Numbered from the stretch's first letter, positions 1 to 11,549 are shown. The stretch is 64,000 nucleotides of DNA from Isoetes taiwanensis (GCA_021234155.1 JAJEKV010000030.1:10666525-10730524); one strand, 5' to 3'. Program-made: numbers and translations. The notes: generated by a model not told the origin, from the sequence alone.

Positions 1-400
1 ATATAAATTGTTGGAAGTAAATTAAAATCAACAACAAGGGCCTTAACCCCAGCTAAACCACTACTTCACACGAATTTTTGATCAAACAATAAACATCCTC
101 ACAAACTAGCAAAAAGGCACGCCAGAGGCCATAGAATATAAAGGCGCAGGATAATTAGGACAAGGTGATTGGATACCAAAAGATAATTGAATTTTTTTTT
201 TACATATTTTCAAACCATTTGAAAGCCTACCCGTGCGTTTAAGGTAGGTTTGGCAAGGTATTGTTTTGTATTAAAAATCTAGAATAGGTTAGATTTGTTT
301 TTCTCTTTAAATTGTCAAAGTTTTAGAAAGGACTTGTCCAACATTTTCTTTTTCATACTCTTCATAAATGTAGCGAGCTTTGAAAAATACCAAATAAGCA

Positions 401-545
401 GAAAGAATGAGAACGTTGATCCAAAAGGCAGGCAAGAAAGAATGAGAACCAAGAAAGAATGAGAACGTTGATCCAAAAGGCAGGCAAGATTTTCGTCCTC
501 CCCGAGAATGTCGATCCGATCCTCCCCGAGAATGTTGACCCGATG
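401..545. repeat. Short tandem repeats
   Basis: A unit containing GAAAGAATGAGAAC and the adjoining GTTGATCCAAAAGGCAGGCA occurs twice, and a CCTCCCCGAGAATGT unit follows twice. Open frames across it on the minus strand are repetitive and low in complexity, so I do not call a gene. The flanking 1-400 bases hold nothing recognisable. Confidence 0.6.
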
Positions 546-641
546 GCTCGGATCGGATGACATTTTCTTGCATTATAGAAGATTTGGATAGACTTGCTAT
601 GAATTCTCTTGTTAATATGCATGGTAGGTCTGGTGTGGAAG

Positions 642-749
642 AAGGGGATAAACACCCCTGAGAGCCCATTACCTCAGATAAATGGGCGAGCCCGGAGGGG
701 CGAGCCCATTTATCTGAGGTAATGGGCGAGCAGGGGTGTTTATCCCCTT
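642..749. repeat. Fold-back inverted repeat, arms about 52 bp
   Basis: The left arm begins AAGGGGATAAACACCCCTG and the right arm ends in its reverse complement, with a 4-base centre (GGAG) near 693. Two short GAG/CTC blocks within the arms do not pair. It resembles a small fold-back element; no target duplication was identified. Confidence 0.7.
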
Positions 750-794
750 TAACCGGGCAGGCAAGCTGCCTCATCCATACCTAGGATCTGAGCT

Positions 795-945
795 TCCATA
801 GCTCGGTTATCACAGCTTCGGAGGGCCAAAGATCGGTTATCAGGAGTCCAGAGCTCGGTTATCAAGTCCTAGCCTGGATTATCAGCATCCGAAGCTGAAT
901 CCAGGGCAAAAAATCCTCCCGAAGCTGAATCCAGGGCAAAGTTGC
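795..945. repeat. Degenerate tandem repeats
   Basis: GCTCGGTTATCA-like units recur about three times, followed by two copies of CCGAAGCTGAATCCAGGGCA. Nothing coding is evident. The following stretch to 2295 holds no gene, RNA or repeat that I recognise. Confidence 0.5.
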
Positions 946-2295
946 AACGCTGCTGCTGTTCTTCCCTGTTTCCACTTGCATGTTATGCCCTATCACAGGG
1001 CAGCAATCAATGGCCAGGATTGCGCTGATCTGAAAGCCTGCCGGTTAAGGTTCCATAAGTCCATCGGAGCATGAAGATATTTTTTGGTAACATTCTTGGT
1101 TTGAAACAATGACGTGGCGTGGGGAGGAGGGCAGAATGGTTAACTAGTTTTTACGGAAGGACAAGATTCAAAGACAACAAAATATCAGAGAATCATAGAT
1201 AGAGAAAACATATCTTGCCAAGTTGCGTTCCCGAAATCTTGCCAAGTTGCATTCCCGAAGGGACCTTCAAACATTATATTTGCCATCACACATTTTTTTC
1301 TTACAGGAATGTCCGTTTAACAGGGCTCCGCGCTCCTGACATCTCAAGAATATCACATAATATAAGACCTTGGCTGCAATAAGCACCTTGGCTGCAACAA
1401 GCACCGCAAGTAGCTAAAGAACTTATTTGCCAGATAGTATTACTAAAAAGGATATTTTAATGCATTGAAATGTGTGGGGTTGGCAGATATAACAGAGTTT
1501 GGTTCGGTTAAAGATCCCTCGGAAGCATAGGCCTGTTTGTTTGCTCCATAATCCAGTAATAAGTGAAATTCTTTCAGACACTATAATCGTGTAATACAAG
1601 TGAGAGAAGCAAGGTTGCCTGTCCTGCTTATACACATTGTGTCCAGATGTTTAATGTAACTTGCCATGAAATGTCTATTCCTTTGATGACCAGAACTTTA
1701 CATCATCCATTGCAAATGTCGTGAATAGGTTCCTTCTGGTATACCAACAGTTTCTTCTTCCCGTCTATTCTTCTCCTCAATCCAAATTGAATCGGTCCTA
1801 AAACCTGCACAATATGCAATTCACCTTAATAGGATAGCTCATCTATTAAGCCAGTCAAGTCATAAAAAATAAAAAAGTAATTTTCTTGCATCATACAGGG
1901 CCTGTTTTGGACCCGTTTTATGCATCCTTGAGCATTAATATGAGAAAAGATGACATATAGAAGGCATGGTCAGGGTTGGGACATGACAGATGATCCAACC
2001 TGACAAATAAGGGGCTTCAAACTAGTTGTGTGATGTGCTCCTAGTTAGAAAGCCTTATACAATGCAGCTCTCAAATCATATCCCTGGATATCTCTTTGTC
2101 CAGATACCATATCCTTAGCTTTTATTTAAGACAACGAAAAGGTTTCGATGTTGGCAGGTAAAGAGTCGCTAAAAGGTGTAGCAGGCAACAATTATACTCA
2201 TTGACAACGTATGTGCATAAATTGTTATAGTGAAGCATTAATTTTGAATAATAAGCTGTGAGAGGCAGCCCCTGTTAATATTGATCATGCTCATT

Positions 2296-2668
2296 GTTCC
2301 ACTCATACTTCTTATAAATAGCATACTGGCCATAATCTTTTAGCCTTCAAGAAAACATCTAGTTTTTCCAACATGGAAAGGCAACCAGAGGTCAATCTGC
2401 TTTCACATAAACAGAAGCTTTTCAAGTTATTACAGCAAGACCACGAAATTCTAGTTTTAAAGATAAGACCAAGAGAATTTTGTTCCGCTCATACTTCTTA
2501 TAAATAGCATACTGGCCATGATCTTTTAGCCTTCAAGAAATCATCTAGTTTTTCCGACATGGAAAGGCAACCAGAGGTCAACCTGCTTTCACATAAACAG
2601 AAGCTTCTCAAGTTATTATAACAAGACCACGAAATTCTAGTTTTTAAAGATAAGACCAAGAGAATTCT
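2296..2668. repeat. Tandem direct duplication of about 186 bp
   Basis: Bases 2296-2480 and 2482-2668 are near-identical, both starting GTTCC[A/G]CTCATACTTC and ending AAGACCAAGAGAATT. The few differences are scattered substitutions and single-base indels. It lies directly downstream (in gene orientation) of the LRR pseudogene. Confidence 0.85.
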
Positions 2669-2679
2669 CACAACATATC

Positions 2680-3890
2680 CATAATCTAAGGGTCTCTGCG
2701 AAGGCCGTGCTGCCTTAATGATTGAATATAACTTTTCATCAATGAGAATTTTCTTTCTCCAAGATTGTACAGCTCAGAAATAATTGAACCTTCCAGCTGA
2801 TTGTTTCCAAGGTCCAGGTACATAAGCCTCTTACAACCAACGAGCGCCTCAGGTATGTTGCCTGACAGTGCATTGCCATTCAAGTTTAACTTCTGCAAAC
2901 TTGAAAGATTTCCAATCTCCTTTGGTACAGGCCCCTCTATCTTAGAACAGAAAGAGCAAATTCACTAGGAATATCACCAATTAATGGATTATTTGAAAGA
3001 AAAAGCTGAAAAAGCGTAGATAGCTGCACTAAAGCACCCAAAGTTGCAGGTATTTTCCCAATGAACATATTCTCTCTCAAGTCTAGCAGTTGCAAGTTCG
3101 AAAGTTGACTCAATCCAGTATATGTACTACCGTTTAAATGGTTATTTGCAAGGGACAGTACTTGAAGATTTAAAAGCCCTGTAAAAGTATCTGGAATGTT
3201 TCCTGACAGATTTTGTTGCTAGCATCGAACAATTCCAAAGAACTACATTGGCCTATAGAAAGAGGTATCAGGCCTGAAAGTCCATTGTCACTTAAATCAT
3301 GTCCTGAAGAGAACCTGGCTGTGATGGAATATCACCACTTAGACTATTCCTTTTTAAACTTAAGTACTCCAGATTGGCACATTGAGAAAGCTGTGACAGA
3401 ATATTTCCACTAGCCTATTATTTGAAACTGTGAAATTCATTATCTGAGACAAGGATCCAACAGCTACAGGAACGCTGCCAGAAATCACATTATTGTGAAG
3501 AGAGAGAACCTGTAACTGAAGGAGCTTCCCAAAATCTTCTGGAATAGGTCCAGAGAACTGGAGAGACAGGTTTTTTAGTTGTGATAATGCACCCAATTCC
3601 GCAGGAATGATGTCCGAAAGTTGATTGTCGGTTATATGGAGCACTTGAAGGTTGCTGCACTGTCCAATCTCTCTAGGAATGACCCCTCTCAAAAAATTCT
3701 GAGACAGATCCAGTTGTTGCAATTGTTTCAATCTTCTAAATGAAGATGGAATTTGCCTTGTAAGCCCATTTCCTGCAAGGGACAAAGTGTTCAATCCTGA
3801 AATATTGCCAAGCACTTCAGGAATAGAGCCTGAGAGCTTATTGCTTGCAATATTTATTACACTTAAAACTCCGAATGGAAAGAACACATT
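2680..3890 (-). pseudogene. LRR receptor-like pseudogene fragment
   Basis: Read on the minus strand, the sequence encodes about a dozen plant extracellular-type leucine-rich repeats of the form LxxLxLxxNxLxGxIP. Examples are NIASNKLSGSIPEVLGN near 3840, DLSQNFLRGVIPREIGQ near 3690, SLANNHLNGS near 3140 and LNGNALSGNIPEALVG near 2880. The family (LRR receptor kinases and receptor-like proteins) senses extracellular ligands or microbes at the plasma membrane. Here there is no signal peptide, transmembrane helix or kinase, and the frame breaks several times between 2900 and 3420, so this is a decayed ectodomain. The parent could be either a receptor kinase or a receptor-like protein. Confidence 0.85.
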
Positions 3891-4161
3891 CGGAATAGAT
3901 GCAGAATTGAAAGGTCATCGACTGTTCTTACACCAATCCGGCACCAACACATGCTTGTTTTAGGCCTCTCTGAGGCAGACCCATGCTTGCATGACTTCGT
4001 TCTATTGCAGACCTATAACTTAACAAGGTAACATTTCTTAATGTCTGGCATAGTGAGCTAGCTACCTGTTTGAATAGATGGATCCATGACAATCCTAAGT
4101 GCTGCCATGTCAAATGTAGTAATGTAACTTTTACTTGAGCATTTGATAAAGTCAAATCTTG

Positions 4162-4690
4162 TCATGGAATGCGACGCTGATGGATTTTGATAAACTGACA
4201 AAGCCATGTTACTGCACCCCAAGTAACAGCATCTCGCTGTAGGATTTTGTCAAAGGCTTTGTATGATTCTCCTAAGATACCACACTTTGCATATATATCC
4301 ACCAAAGTACACCCAATAATAATGTCTGACTGCAAACCATGCTCTAAGATCTGTTCGTGAATGAGCCTGCCCAGTGTCACGTCTTCTGAGTTACAGCATG
4401 TTTTCAAGATACATGAAAGTGTGACCTTGTTCAACGTCTGGACATTCATGCTGCATTCAATCAAACAATGAAAGGGCAAGAAGTTCATGCATATATCCAG
4501 ATATGGCTGTATTCCAACACACCGTGTTTCGATGCGATAGGTTGTCAAATACTTTTTTTGCTTCCTCCATTATACCGCATTTAGCATAAAGATCACTAAG
4601 GGTGTTTCCAACCATGACATCTTATTCAAAGCTTTCTTCAAAAATCCGATCAAGCACAAGCCTGGTATCTCGAAACAATAAAGAGAAGGG
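4162..4690 (-). pseudogene. PLS-class PPR protein pseudogene fragment
   Basis: The minus strand encodes pentatricopeptide-repeat motifs: GRLIHEQILEHGLQSD, then TLVDIYAKCGILGESYKAFDKI, then RDAVTWGAVTW. Further upstream a second unit (GNTLSDLYAKCGIMEEAKKVF, about 4550-4630) lies beyond an in-frame stop. PLS-class PPR proteins bind organellar RNA and direct C-to-U editing or other RNA processing. No E or DYW domain remains. It abuts the LRR remnant with about 270 bases between them, in which no motif was recognised. The stop codons make function unlikely. Confidence 0.8.
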
Positions 4691-5090
4691 AAAATAAAAA
4701 ACTAGATGGAAGGGGAAGCACCGAAAGAGAAATCGAAGAAAGAATAAGGAATCGGCGCATGCTAACTAATCCAACAAAGACATTTTTTGGCAATAGCATC
4801 TTACCAGTTTAGTATTGAGTAAACGGATGGATAGAGCCAATTCGCGACAGGCTTCACAAAGAAATGCAAAAAAGACTATCCTTGAGGGGATGGGAAAATT
4901 GCCGGATAAGGAAGGACCGTGAGCCCCTGGTGAACTTGGAGGAGTACCTGTGTCGCGGACCCAAATAAAATAACGAGCAGTTATTCGTGGCCTTTTCCAT
5001 CTCCGTGCTTTTTTTTAAGTCATTTTCTATTTTTTTTAGCCGTAGATTTTTAAAGAAAAAAAATCTAACGACGAAACTTTTGCCACATCA

Positions 5091-5277
5091 GTTTTTTATG
5101 AGGTGGACATGCTACGTGGATAGCCTAGAATTGCAAGGAGGGCTGCACGCTTGGTTAGGCATAGCCTAGAATTGCAAGGAGGGCTGCACGCTTGGTTAGG
5201 CTGACGTGCCTAACCAAGCGTGCAGCCCTCCTTGCAATTCTAGGCTATCCACGTAGCATAGCCACCTCATAAAAAAC
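5091..5277. mobile_element. Fold-back (MITE-like) element
   Basis: The termini are GTTTTTTATGAGGTGG and its exact reverse complement. Inside, a GCTACGTGGATAGCC...TTGGTTAGGC block of about 50 bp occurs as a direct pair (second copy at 5160-5200) followed by one inverted copy (5208-5257). A non-autonomous DNA transposon is the likeliest origin. No clean target duplication is visible. The preceding 4691-5090 holds no gene that I can support. Confidence 0.65.
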
Positions 5278-6810
5278 TATCATGTAGTGGAAATTATGCA
5301 GCTTGGCCAATCTATTTGCTGAAGGAGACAAATAGGAAGTCTACATCAATAGAAGGCCAGAGAGCAAAAGAGGAGGGACACAAATTTGCCTATCTAATAG
5401 CCTATACAGATTTTTAGAAATGGCTTGCACATCCCAGAGATTATCTAGTAAATATATTAGAAGTAGACAACTTTCTCATAATAAAGGAGACCCATAGACC
5501 TCCAAATGGTTAACTAAAAACCTGCTAATGACATGTATGCTTCAGTTTGCATAGTTAAGAGCACAATCAAGCTCCATTGGCATACAATGCCATTGTCTGC
5601 AATAGACAGTTGCAAGAATGAGAAATGCTGAAGTGAAAACATAAGAAGAATAATTTCAAGCTCAAAGTTACCTCTAACTATTTTAGTATGTTTTGGCAAA
5701 TTCCAGCTTATCAGCTCGCCATAATGCATTTCCAGAAAAGTTGCTTGGGTAGATATTCTGATCACCAACTTTTAATTCAATGTTGGCTACATTTTATACT
5801 GCATCTACAACCTGCAATATTATGCAGAAGTTCAACAACATTCATACTAACTATAATCTGAACAAATGAATAGTAATACCATATAAGAGTTATAGTATTA
5901 CCACATAAGATTTATATTAACACTAGAATTGCCCCGGGGACCATTCCTGCTCCATGGACCAGAATTGATCCAGTTGACCCACTGCCACTTAAACCATTAT
6001 ATATAAGAATAGAAGTTTCAATTTCACAATATGTCACTGCCATATCAATCTTTACTTGATTCTTAATGATCTTGGAGAATATCACGACCAATGAACTCAC
6101 TTATATGCTGTGGTCATTGTCCAAATTTTAGAGAATTTGGCAGTTTTTGCAACAGTCCAGAACTGCATTCTTGAGTTTTCCTACCATAAGCAGACCCAAA
6201 CCTTGTTAAAATTGGAAGTGGTTGTCTATCTATGATAGAACACATTGATTTGTATGTTTTCAGCTTTGGTTGCTATCATCTAACATCCGTGGAAGTCGTC
6301 AAACCCCATTTTGTTCAAAAATGCTGCTTATAGTTTAGGAATTATTTCTCTCTTATTATTACAAGTTTTGGCTTAATTCTTGTGGCCATGAGTTGCTAAC
6401 TATATGAAGTACAATGTCATGTTTTTTTGGAGTGTTCATAAGTTATATTAACTTCCAAATTTAATAGAGGATTTCTTATACAAAATTTTGGACAAAATTA
6501 TATGTTAAAATCCTCCAAAATCACCATCTATAAGTAATGAATGATGCATTCTACTTATATCTACATAGAAAATTACTCTATCAACTTGCATATAGTGTAA
6601 TTAGGGTTTAACCATGCAAGTAACTAGATAATGTCATCTCAGACAGCTTTAGCAACATTCATGCACTTCAACGCCATCAACAAAGTAGGGGAACCGTCCA
6701 TACAACTACTGGAATTAGCACCCTTGAACACATGGATAAATCAATGCTTCATCTAATAGCTCGACTCCACCGAATATATTTATCAGGGCACTTCTTCAGG
6801 GTAATTTCAG
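5278..6810. other. No recognised feature
   Basis: This AT-rich stretch has only short open frames with no motif. I see no RNA gene, repeat family or regulatory element in it. Confidence 0.5.
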
Positions 6811-8782
6811 CTTGAGGGGGATTATGAGGAAGTGGAAGAATATGATGAAGAACAAGAGATATGGCTCGCGGAAAGGATGGAAAGGCAAGTGGAGCAACAT
6901 GAGGAAGTAATGAGAAGGGCCACGGAACTACTAATCGACATAACAGTTGTGACGTTCCACATATTTATACGCCTTTTTAAGTATAAATACGTGACACGTC
7001 ACTATGAATAATTAATGGCACATTAATTATTCATAAGCTAAGGTTAGCTATGTTAATAATTAAATTATAAAGGTGGAAACCTAACCTTAAACCCTAATTC
7101 GAATTTAGGGCTTAATCTAATATTAAAAGGGCCTAAAATACCAAATTAGTTAATATTAGCCAACCCGGAGCTGCCACCTGGCCCAAATCGATTGGGCAAG
7201 GGAGAGTTACTAACTTGGAACCCAAATTGGGGTTTTGCACCCCCATTTCCCCCAATTCGAATTAGGAGCAAGTGGAGATGGAGGAGGAGGAGCAGCAACG
7301 GTGCACCCTTCAAAGAATCGACCAAGAGGAGCCGAAACCCACCTTTGAGGAGCCGAGGCCCCGAAATGGCCGCCACCTTTGCCAAGCACGCACTGCAGTA
7401 GTCAAGCCGAAAGCACCAAATCCAAGGAAGATGGAAGCACCAAATGACAACGGGTCCAAAGAACTCGGTGGGTGGCTAGTATAGCTTGGGAGTTCTAGGG
7501 TAGCTGTTGGGCACTTGTAGTGTGTATTTCTTCTGCTCTCTCCGTGTTTTACTTGTAGGAACTAACCCTTGATTGTAAAGGTAAGTTCTCTTTATATTCC
7601 GATTCGGGTTTGCTCTTAAAGGATGGATTGATAGTTCTTTGCATAGTATTACTCGAAATGGGGAATTAAGGGGGCAGACCTCGAGAGCCATGATAGTAGG
7701 ATGCTCCTAGGTAGATCCCCAGACTTCCCATTAGTTGCGGCCATGGTACAAGAGACCACCGGGTCATAGATGCTATGGATTGGCTTAGCACCAAAGAAGG
7801 GACACAGGTGGTGAAGTGGGGTGGGGTCTTGCACGAACATAAAAGGCTCCCGAGACTCCTACAAAGGGGCTAGGCCTGATAGCCTGGTCACGTGAGGGGC
7901 CGGGTATGGGTCCGACACTCCACTGGTGTAGAGGTGTGACCCGTATGGGGCACCTTGCACTTTGAGTAGATTTAGGGTGAGTAAGCTCTGCACGGATGCG
8001 GGGGGGATGCGCGCACGATTCTCTAGCTCACCCATGGAACCACTGTGGATCCTGAAGGGGACGCTTCCCGACCTGCCTCATCGGACCGGGCCATGAACCC
8101 CAGGAGTAGGCTCACAGGTGATACCTCGAGCCTGCTGCTCCTGGCTATAGCGGCCATAGCATGATTCACTCATCCGCAAAGTGTGCACGGGAGGGGCGGA
8201 TGGAGTGGACAACCCTAGCCGATGTTCTATGCCCGATAACGCCATGTTATACCTCATGTCTCGCTGATCTCTTGAGACCGAGCCGTCACTCTATCCTCAC
8301 AGAGTCCGAGGGGGGTAGAACCATGGGTTTGGGGTGCTTTCCTTAGGATTAGATGCACATTCTTTGCCGTTGGTATTTGATGGATGTTCCACCCCCGGGT
8401 GGTTATTTATATATGATTTATGCTTTGGTGCTAACATGTATTCACGCCCGCGACGTAGGAGTCCCATTGAAGGCGTGGGCGAATGACACCTCCGTGTCCT
8501 TCACTCGCATCTCTATAGATGGCCCGATAGACGAGGGTTCACCCGCTCATGGCGAGATGGTCGCCATGGGAGGGGAAAGTCCCCGTATGTATACGGCCGG
8601 GGGTCGTATATATTCAGGGAGCGTCACAACAGTCAGATGTGGCAGCTTACAAATACATAAGGCAGAGTTTTCAACAACAGCAGCAATTCGTATCAGAAGA
8701 AGAGGTCCAAGAAATCCAAAGGAATTTATACAAGCCAGGTAGCGGTCTGGATGGTGCCATGGAATTCAAGATTACAGGATAG
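6811..8782 (+). pseudogene. Possible coding fragment split by a solo LTR
   Basis: Bases 6811-6947 read as an acidic helical stretch (YEEVEEYDEEQEIW ... MERQVEQHEEVMRR). After the solo LTR, one frame from about 8631 reads YKYIRQSFQQQQQFVSEEEV to a stop at 8780. The two halves are not in the same clean frame once the duplicated 5 bp is removed. I recognise no family. It could be a host exon or part of an older transposon. Confidence 0.3.
6948..8628 (+). mobile_element. Solo LTR, relative of the chromovirus LTR
   Basis: It begins TGTGACGTTCCA and ends GAGCGTCACA, with the same inverted ends as the LTRs of the large composite element. It is flanked on both sides by ACAGT (6943-6947 and 8629-8633), a perfect 5-bp target-site duplication. 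Internal blocks shared with the other LTRs include CAAAGTGTGCACGGGAGGGG and CCACCC..GGTGG. No primer site or internal region follows, so the element was lost by LTR-LTR recombination. It is clearly diverged from the 23-kb LTR and represents a second subfamily. Confidence 0.9.
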
Positions 8783-8905
8783 TGCTAAAGCAGAGGATGC
8801 TTTAGCACTATCCTTCAAGCCAGCCCACTTAGCCATCCATCACTGTGCTTGAGACTGGCATGAGATGGCTAAGTGTCATTTGCTTTCGAGCAGATGACAC
8901 TTAGC
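8777..8905. repeat. Two adjacent stem-loops beside the DIRS fragment
   Basis: The first stem (8777-8792 with 8798-8813) is a perfect 16-bp inverted repeat, GGATAGTGCTAAAGCA, around a 5-base loop. The second (8868-8884 with 8889-8905) is GCTAAGTGTCATTTGCT around TTCG with one wobble pair. They lie immediately before the truncated DIRS reverse transcriptase. They may be termini of that element or of a small DNA transposon. Confidence 0.6.
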
Positions 8906-8921
8906 TCATCTGCTTGATGAG

Positions 8922-9540
8922 CAAAGCGGTGGATAGACCAAAAGGGAGGGCCGTGAACATATAAGACTTGCCCTGAAATTGGAAACCCAAATAAGTCCAA
9001 GCTGAAGGATGCATAGCCACATGGTGATAGCCGGAATGAAGATCTATGGTAAATAAGCCATCACCCCTTCTCAAAACTGTTGGCAATTCACTAATGGTTT
9101 CGTATTTAAAAGTCTTACACTCCAAGAATTGGTTGACATAACGGAGGTCCAAGATCAAACGGAATTTATTACCTGCTTTGGGAACCACCCCCAGCGGAGA
9201 GCTAATGAAAGGGGTAGAAAGAGACTCAACGGCCGCGCCTGCCTTAATCAAGTCCTGAATGGTAGAGTGTACAAAGGAAGAGTGGCGAGCAACAAGCTTA
9301 TGGTTTGGTTTTGACCAAGGTTGTGAAGGAGGGGAAATCAGCCAAGGGAGACTGTAACCATTCTTTATCCAATCCAACACCATAGAGCTATTACAAATAG
9401 ACTGCCAAAATGGAAAATGATCTCTCAAGCGACTGCTAAGGGCAAAGACACAGATGATGCCCATCTTGCCACTAACAACAACAAGAGACACAAATGCTAT
9501 GTCCACAAATGCTGATTGGTCAGTGAAACCATTATGGACG
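8922..9540 (-). pseudogene. DIRS-like RT fragment, 5' part
   Basis: The minus strand encodes the N-terminal half of a DIRS-type reverse transcriptase: FPFWQSI, NGYSLPWL, FRLILDLRYVNQFL, TIDLHSGYHHVAMHPSAW, FTALPFGLST. It stops abruptly at 8922 before the catalytic YVDD box. Bases 8922-9355 are nearly identical to 12922-13356 of the fuller copy, but this copy reaches further upstream (to about 9460, SSRLRDHFPFWQ). It is therefore a second, differently truncated copy of the same family. Confidence 0.8.
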
Positions 9541-9600
9541 GGATTAAAAAACCTCGCCCTTTCGGGTTTTCGAGGAAAAACCCTGACCATAATAGTGGCA
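9541..9600 (-). repeat. LINE 3'-tail-like module
   Basis: Read on the minus strand, it contains TTTTTCCTCGAAAACCC and GGTTTTTTAATCCCG. These correspond to the 3' untranslated region of the LINE at 20696-20745. It is probably a short LINE-derived insertion upstream of the DIRS RT reading frame. Confidence 0.5.
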
Positions 9601-10270
9601 CTAACCAAATAGGGATCTAAACTGTACAAATGTAACAACAAACTGGATAATCCGATCACGCGAAAGAAACACAGTGCAAGCTCCTCTGCAAATAGTTGGG
9701 TCGCAAGTCTTCAACCAAACTCTAACCATCGCAGTGGCCGCATCTCTGCATAGACTGATAAAGCCAGCAAGCTCCAAGTCAACTAGGAAATGCCAAAAGA
9801 TACTCCACAAGAATCAACTCCAAATAAGCAAATGGAACAAGAAAGCCTCAGCAAAATCCTGCAGTAAAAAACACAAGACACCATGGTCTCTCTCAAACCT
9901 GCATAAGGGCCATCCATCCTTGGCACGAGGGCCAAACAAAAGCCACACATTAGCCACCATGCTAATGCTGCTCACACCACAAGTCTGCCATAAACTAGAG
10001 CCATACATTAGCCATCTGCTAATGCTGCCCAACCACAAGGCTTCACACAAGCATAACATGCACCACAATAAGAAAGCCACACATTAGCCACCTGCTAATG
10101 CTGCCTCCACCAACAACCTGCACAAGAAGGTGGATGGAAAGGGTGGGTGGGTGGGTGGGGAAGACTGGCCGCTAAACGGAAGGAGATGCAGATGAGCTGA
10201 TGGGGACGGAGAGAGAAGGCAGGGTATAAAAAGGCGTAGAAAAACCTAACTGCCAAAACTGCCGCATGCA
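9601..10270. repeat. Non-coding DIRS-flanking region with short repeats
   Basis: No gene is supported. A degenerate unit around CATTAGCCA[C/T]CTGCTAATGCTGC occurs three times (about 9950, 10005 and 10083), each able to form a small ATTAGC/GCTAAT hairpin, and a GGGTGGGTGGGTGGG run lies near 10140. The 29-base block CACTAACAACAACAAGAGAC... is present both at 9471-9499 and at 10403-10431, as a direct pair bracketing this region. Confidence 0.55.
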
Positions 10271-10271
10271 A

Positions 10272-10335
10272 TGGTTTTGACAATTACATTTATCTTCTTA
10301 TCGTTATACGAAGATAAATTCAATTGTCAAAACCA
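10272..10335. promoter_or_regulatory. 64-bp inverted repeat near the YR gene (possible recombinase site)
   Basis: The arms are TGGTTTTGACAATT-ACATTTATCTTC and the near-exact reverse complement, with a spacer of about 12 bases (TTATCGTTATAC). It lies about 125 bases beyond the 3' end of the tyrosine recombinase gene. Paired recombinase-binding arms around a short spacer are how tyrosine recombinase sites look in general. The role here is inferred only. Confidence 0.4.
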
Positions 10336-10459
10336 GCAAGCTAACTAGAAGAGGTAAAGGGTAGAAGAAAGCACAAGAGAAAGAAAGCCACATCTGGGCA
10401 TCTCCACTAACAACAACAAGAGACACAAATGCTGGAAATAGAGGCAGCCAAGTCACGGG

Positions 10460-11502
10460 TCACTTATGGGAAGGAGGAGGGAAAGAGGAGTCCAACAAAA
10501 GGGCTAAAGCACTGGGTTCTGTAGGACCTAAACCTAAGGAACGGGAAACAAGCAACTGTTGCTGCAAGCAAATGTAACCATCTTTAGCAGACTCAGAACG
10601 CCAGCGACCATGTGCCTTGAAGATCCTATCTGGAACATTCAAAGCGGCTGCCGAAGTGGCTCCCCCCCTTCTTGCAGAATGGGTACCAAAGACACTAGCA
10701 TCTTCACCAATAGCAGAAAGACAATGCTTGTACCAAGTCCTCAGAGTAGAATAAGAAACAAATTTTCTCCTCAAAAAACAACCATGACGCGTCACGCGGA
10801 CACCTCTGATCAAACGGCCACCAGCCGCACCATCTACTTCAGCAAAATTACCCAAATTCAACAATCTTTCCAGAAGGCTAACAGGGCAATAAGGACCAGA
10901 GAGACGTGCAATAGAGACCCAGGCACCAACCCCCAACTGGTCTGTCTTTGAGGAATGAATGAAAAGGCTCACGTGGGTATCCAGAATCAATATATCTCAT
11001 TCCAAAGCAAAGATAGCAACTCCTTACTGCGTAGGAATGCGACAAAGGCAAGAACAATAGCTGTACATCTCATAATGTCCAAAAGAGAAGCTGCAGGATG
11101 AGCAAATTGGTCGAAAAGCTTGCGGATCATATGAGGAAGAATGGGTTGTTTCTTCTTAAGCGACGGGGTGGATAACCTCTTAGCCACGTCTCGGGCAAGA
11201 GCAACTAGAGGATGATCTGTAGGCTTCGGGTAGCCAGCAAGAATGTGATAAAAAGCAACAGCAGCAATGGTAGAGCTGACACGCGCCAATGGATTAGAAA
11301 AGGAAGACATGAGGAATGTGAGAAAAAGGCAAATAGTAGAAGAATCAGCAGGTAGGTAAGCTACGTTCTTGGACTTGCACCAATTCTTGAAAAGATTCCA
11401 AGCATGTTGATAACCTCTCAAAGTACTTTCAGATCTAGAAGACATCAACAACTGCTGAAAACAATTCTTCAACTCAAGCAAGTCATTGTCACCATCCAAC
11501 AT
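10460..11502 (-). pseudogene. DIRS-like tyrosine recombinase (one frameshift)
   Basis: Two overlapping minus-strand frames (11502-10987 and about 10990-10460) together make a phage-integrase-type tyrosine recombinase. The N-terminal SAM-like part reads STLRGYQHAWNLFKNWC. The first catalytic arginine sits in FLRSKELLSL, followed by HSARRGGAT (H and second R), HGRW, and KDGYI with the nucleophilic tyrosine. In DIRS elements this enzyme replaces the DDE integrase and inserts circular cDNA without target duplication. Order and strand after the RT/RNase H gene are as expected. A single frame change near 10990 separates the halves, so this copy is probably dead. Confidence 0.85.
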
Positions 11503-11549
11503 TAGCCAAAACTCTGAACAAAAAACATCTGCAAGAACAACAAACTCAC

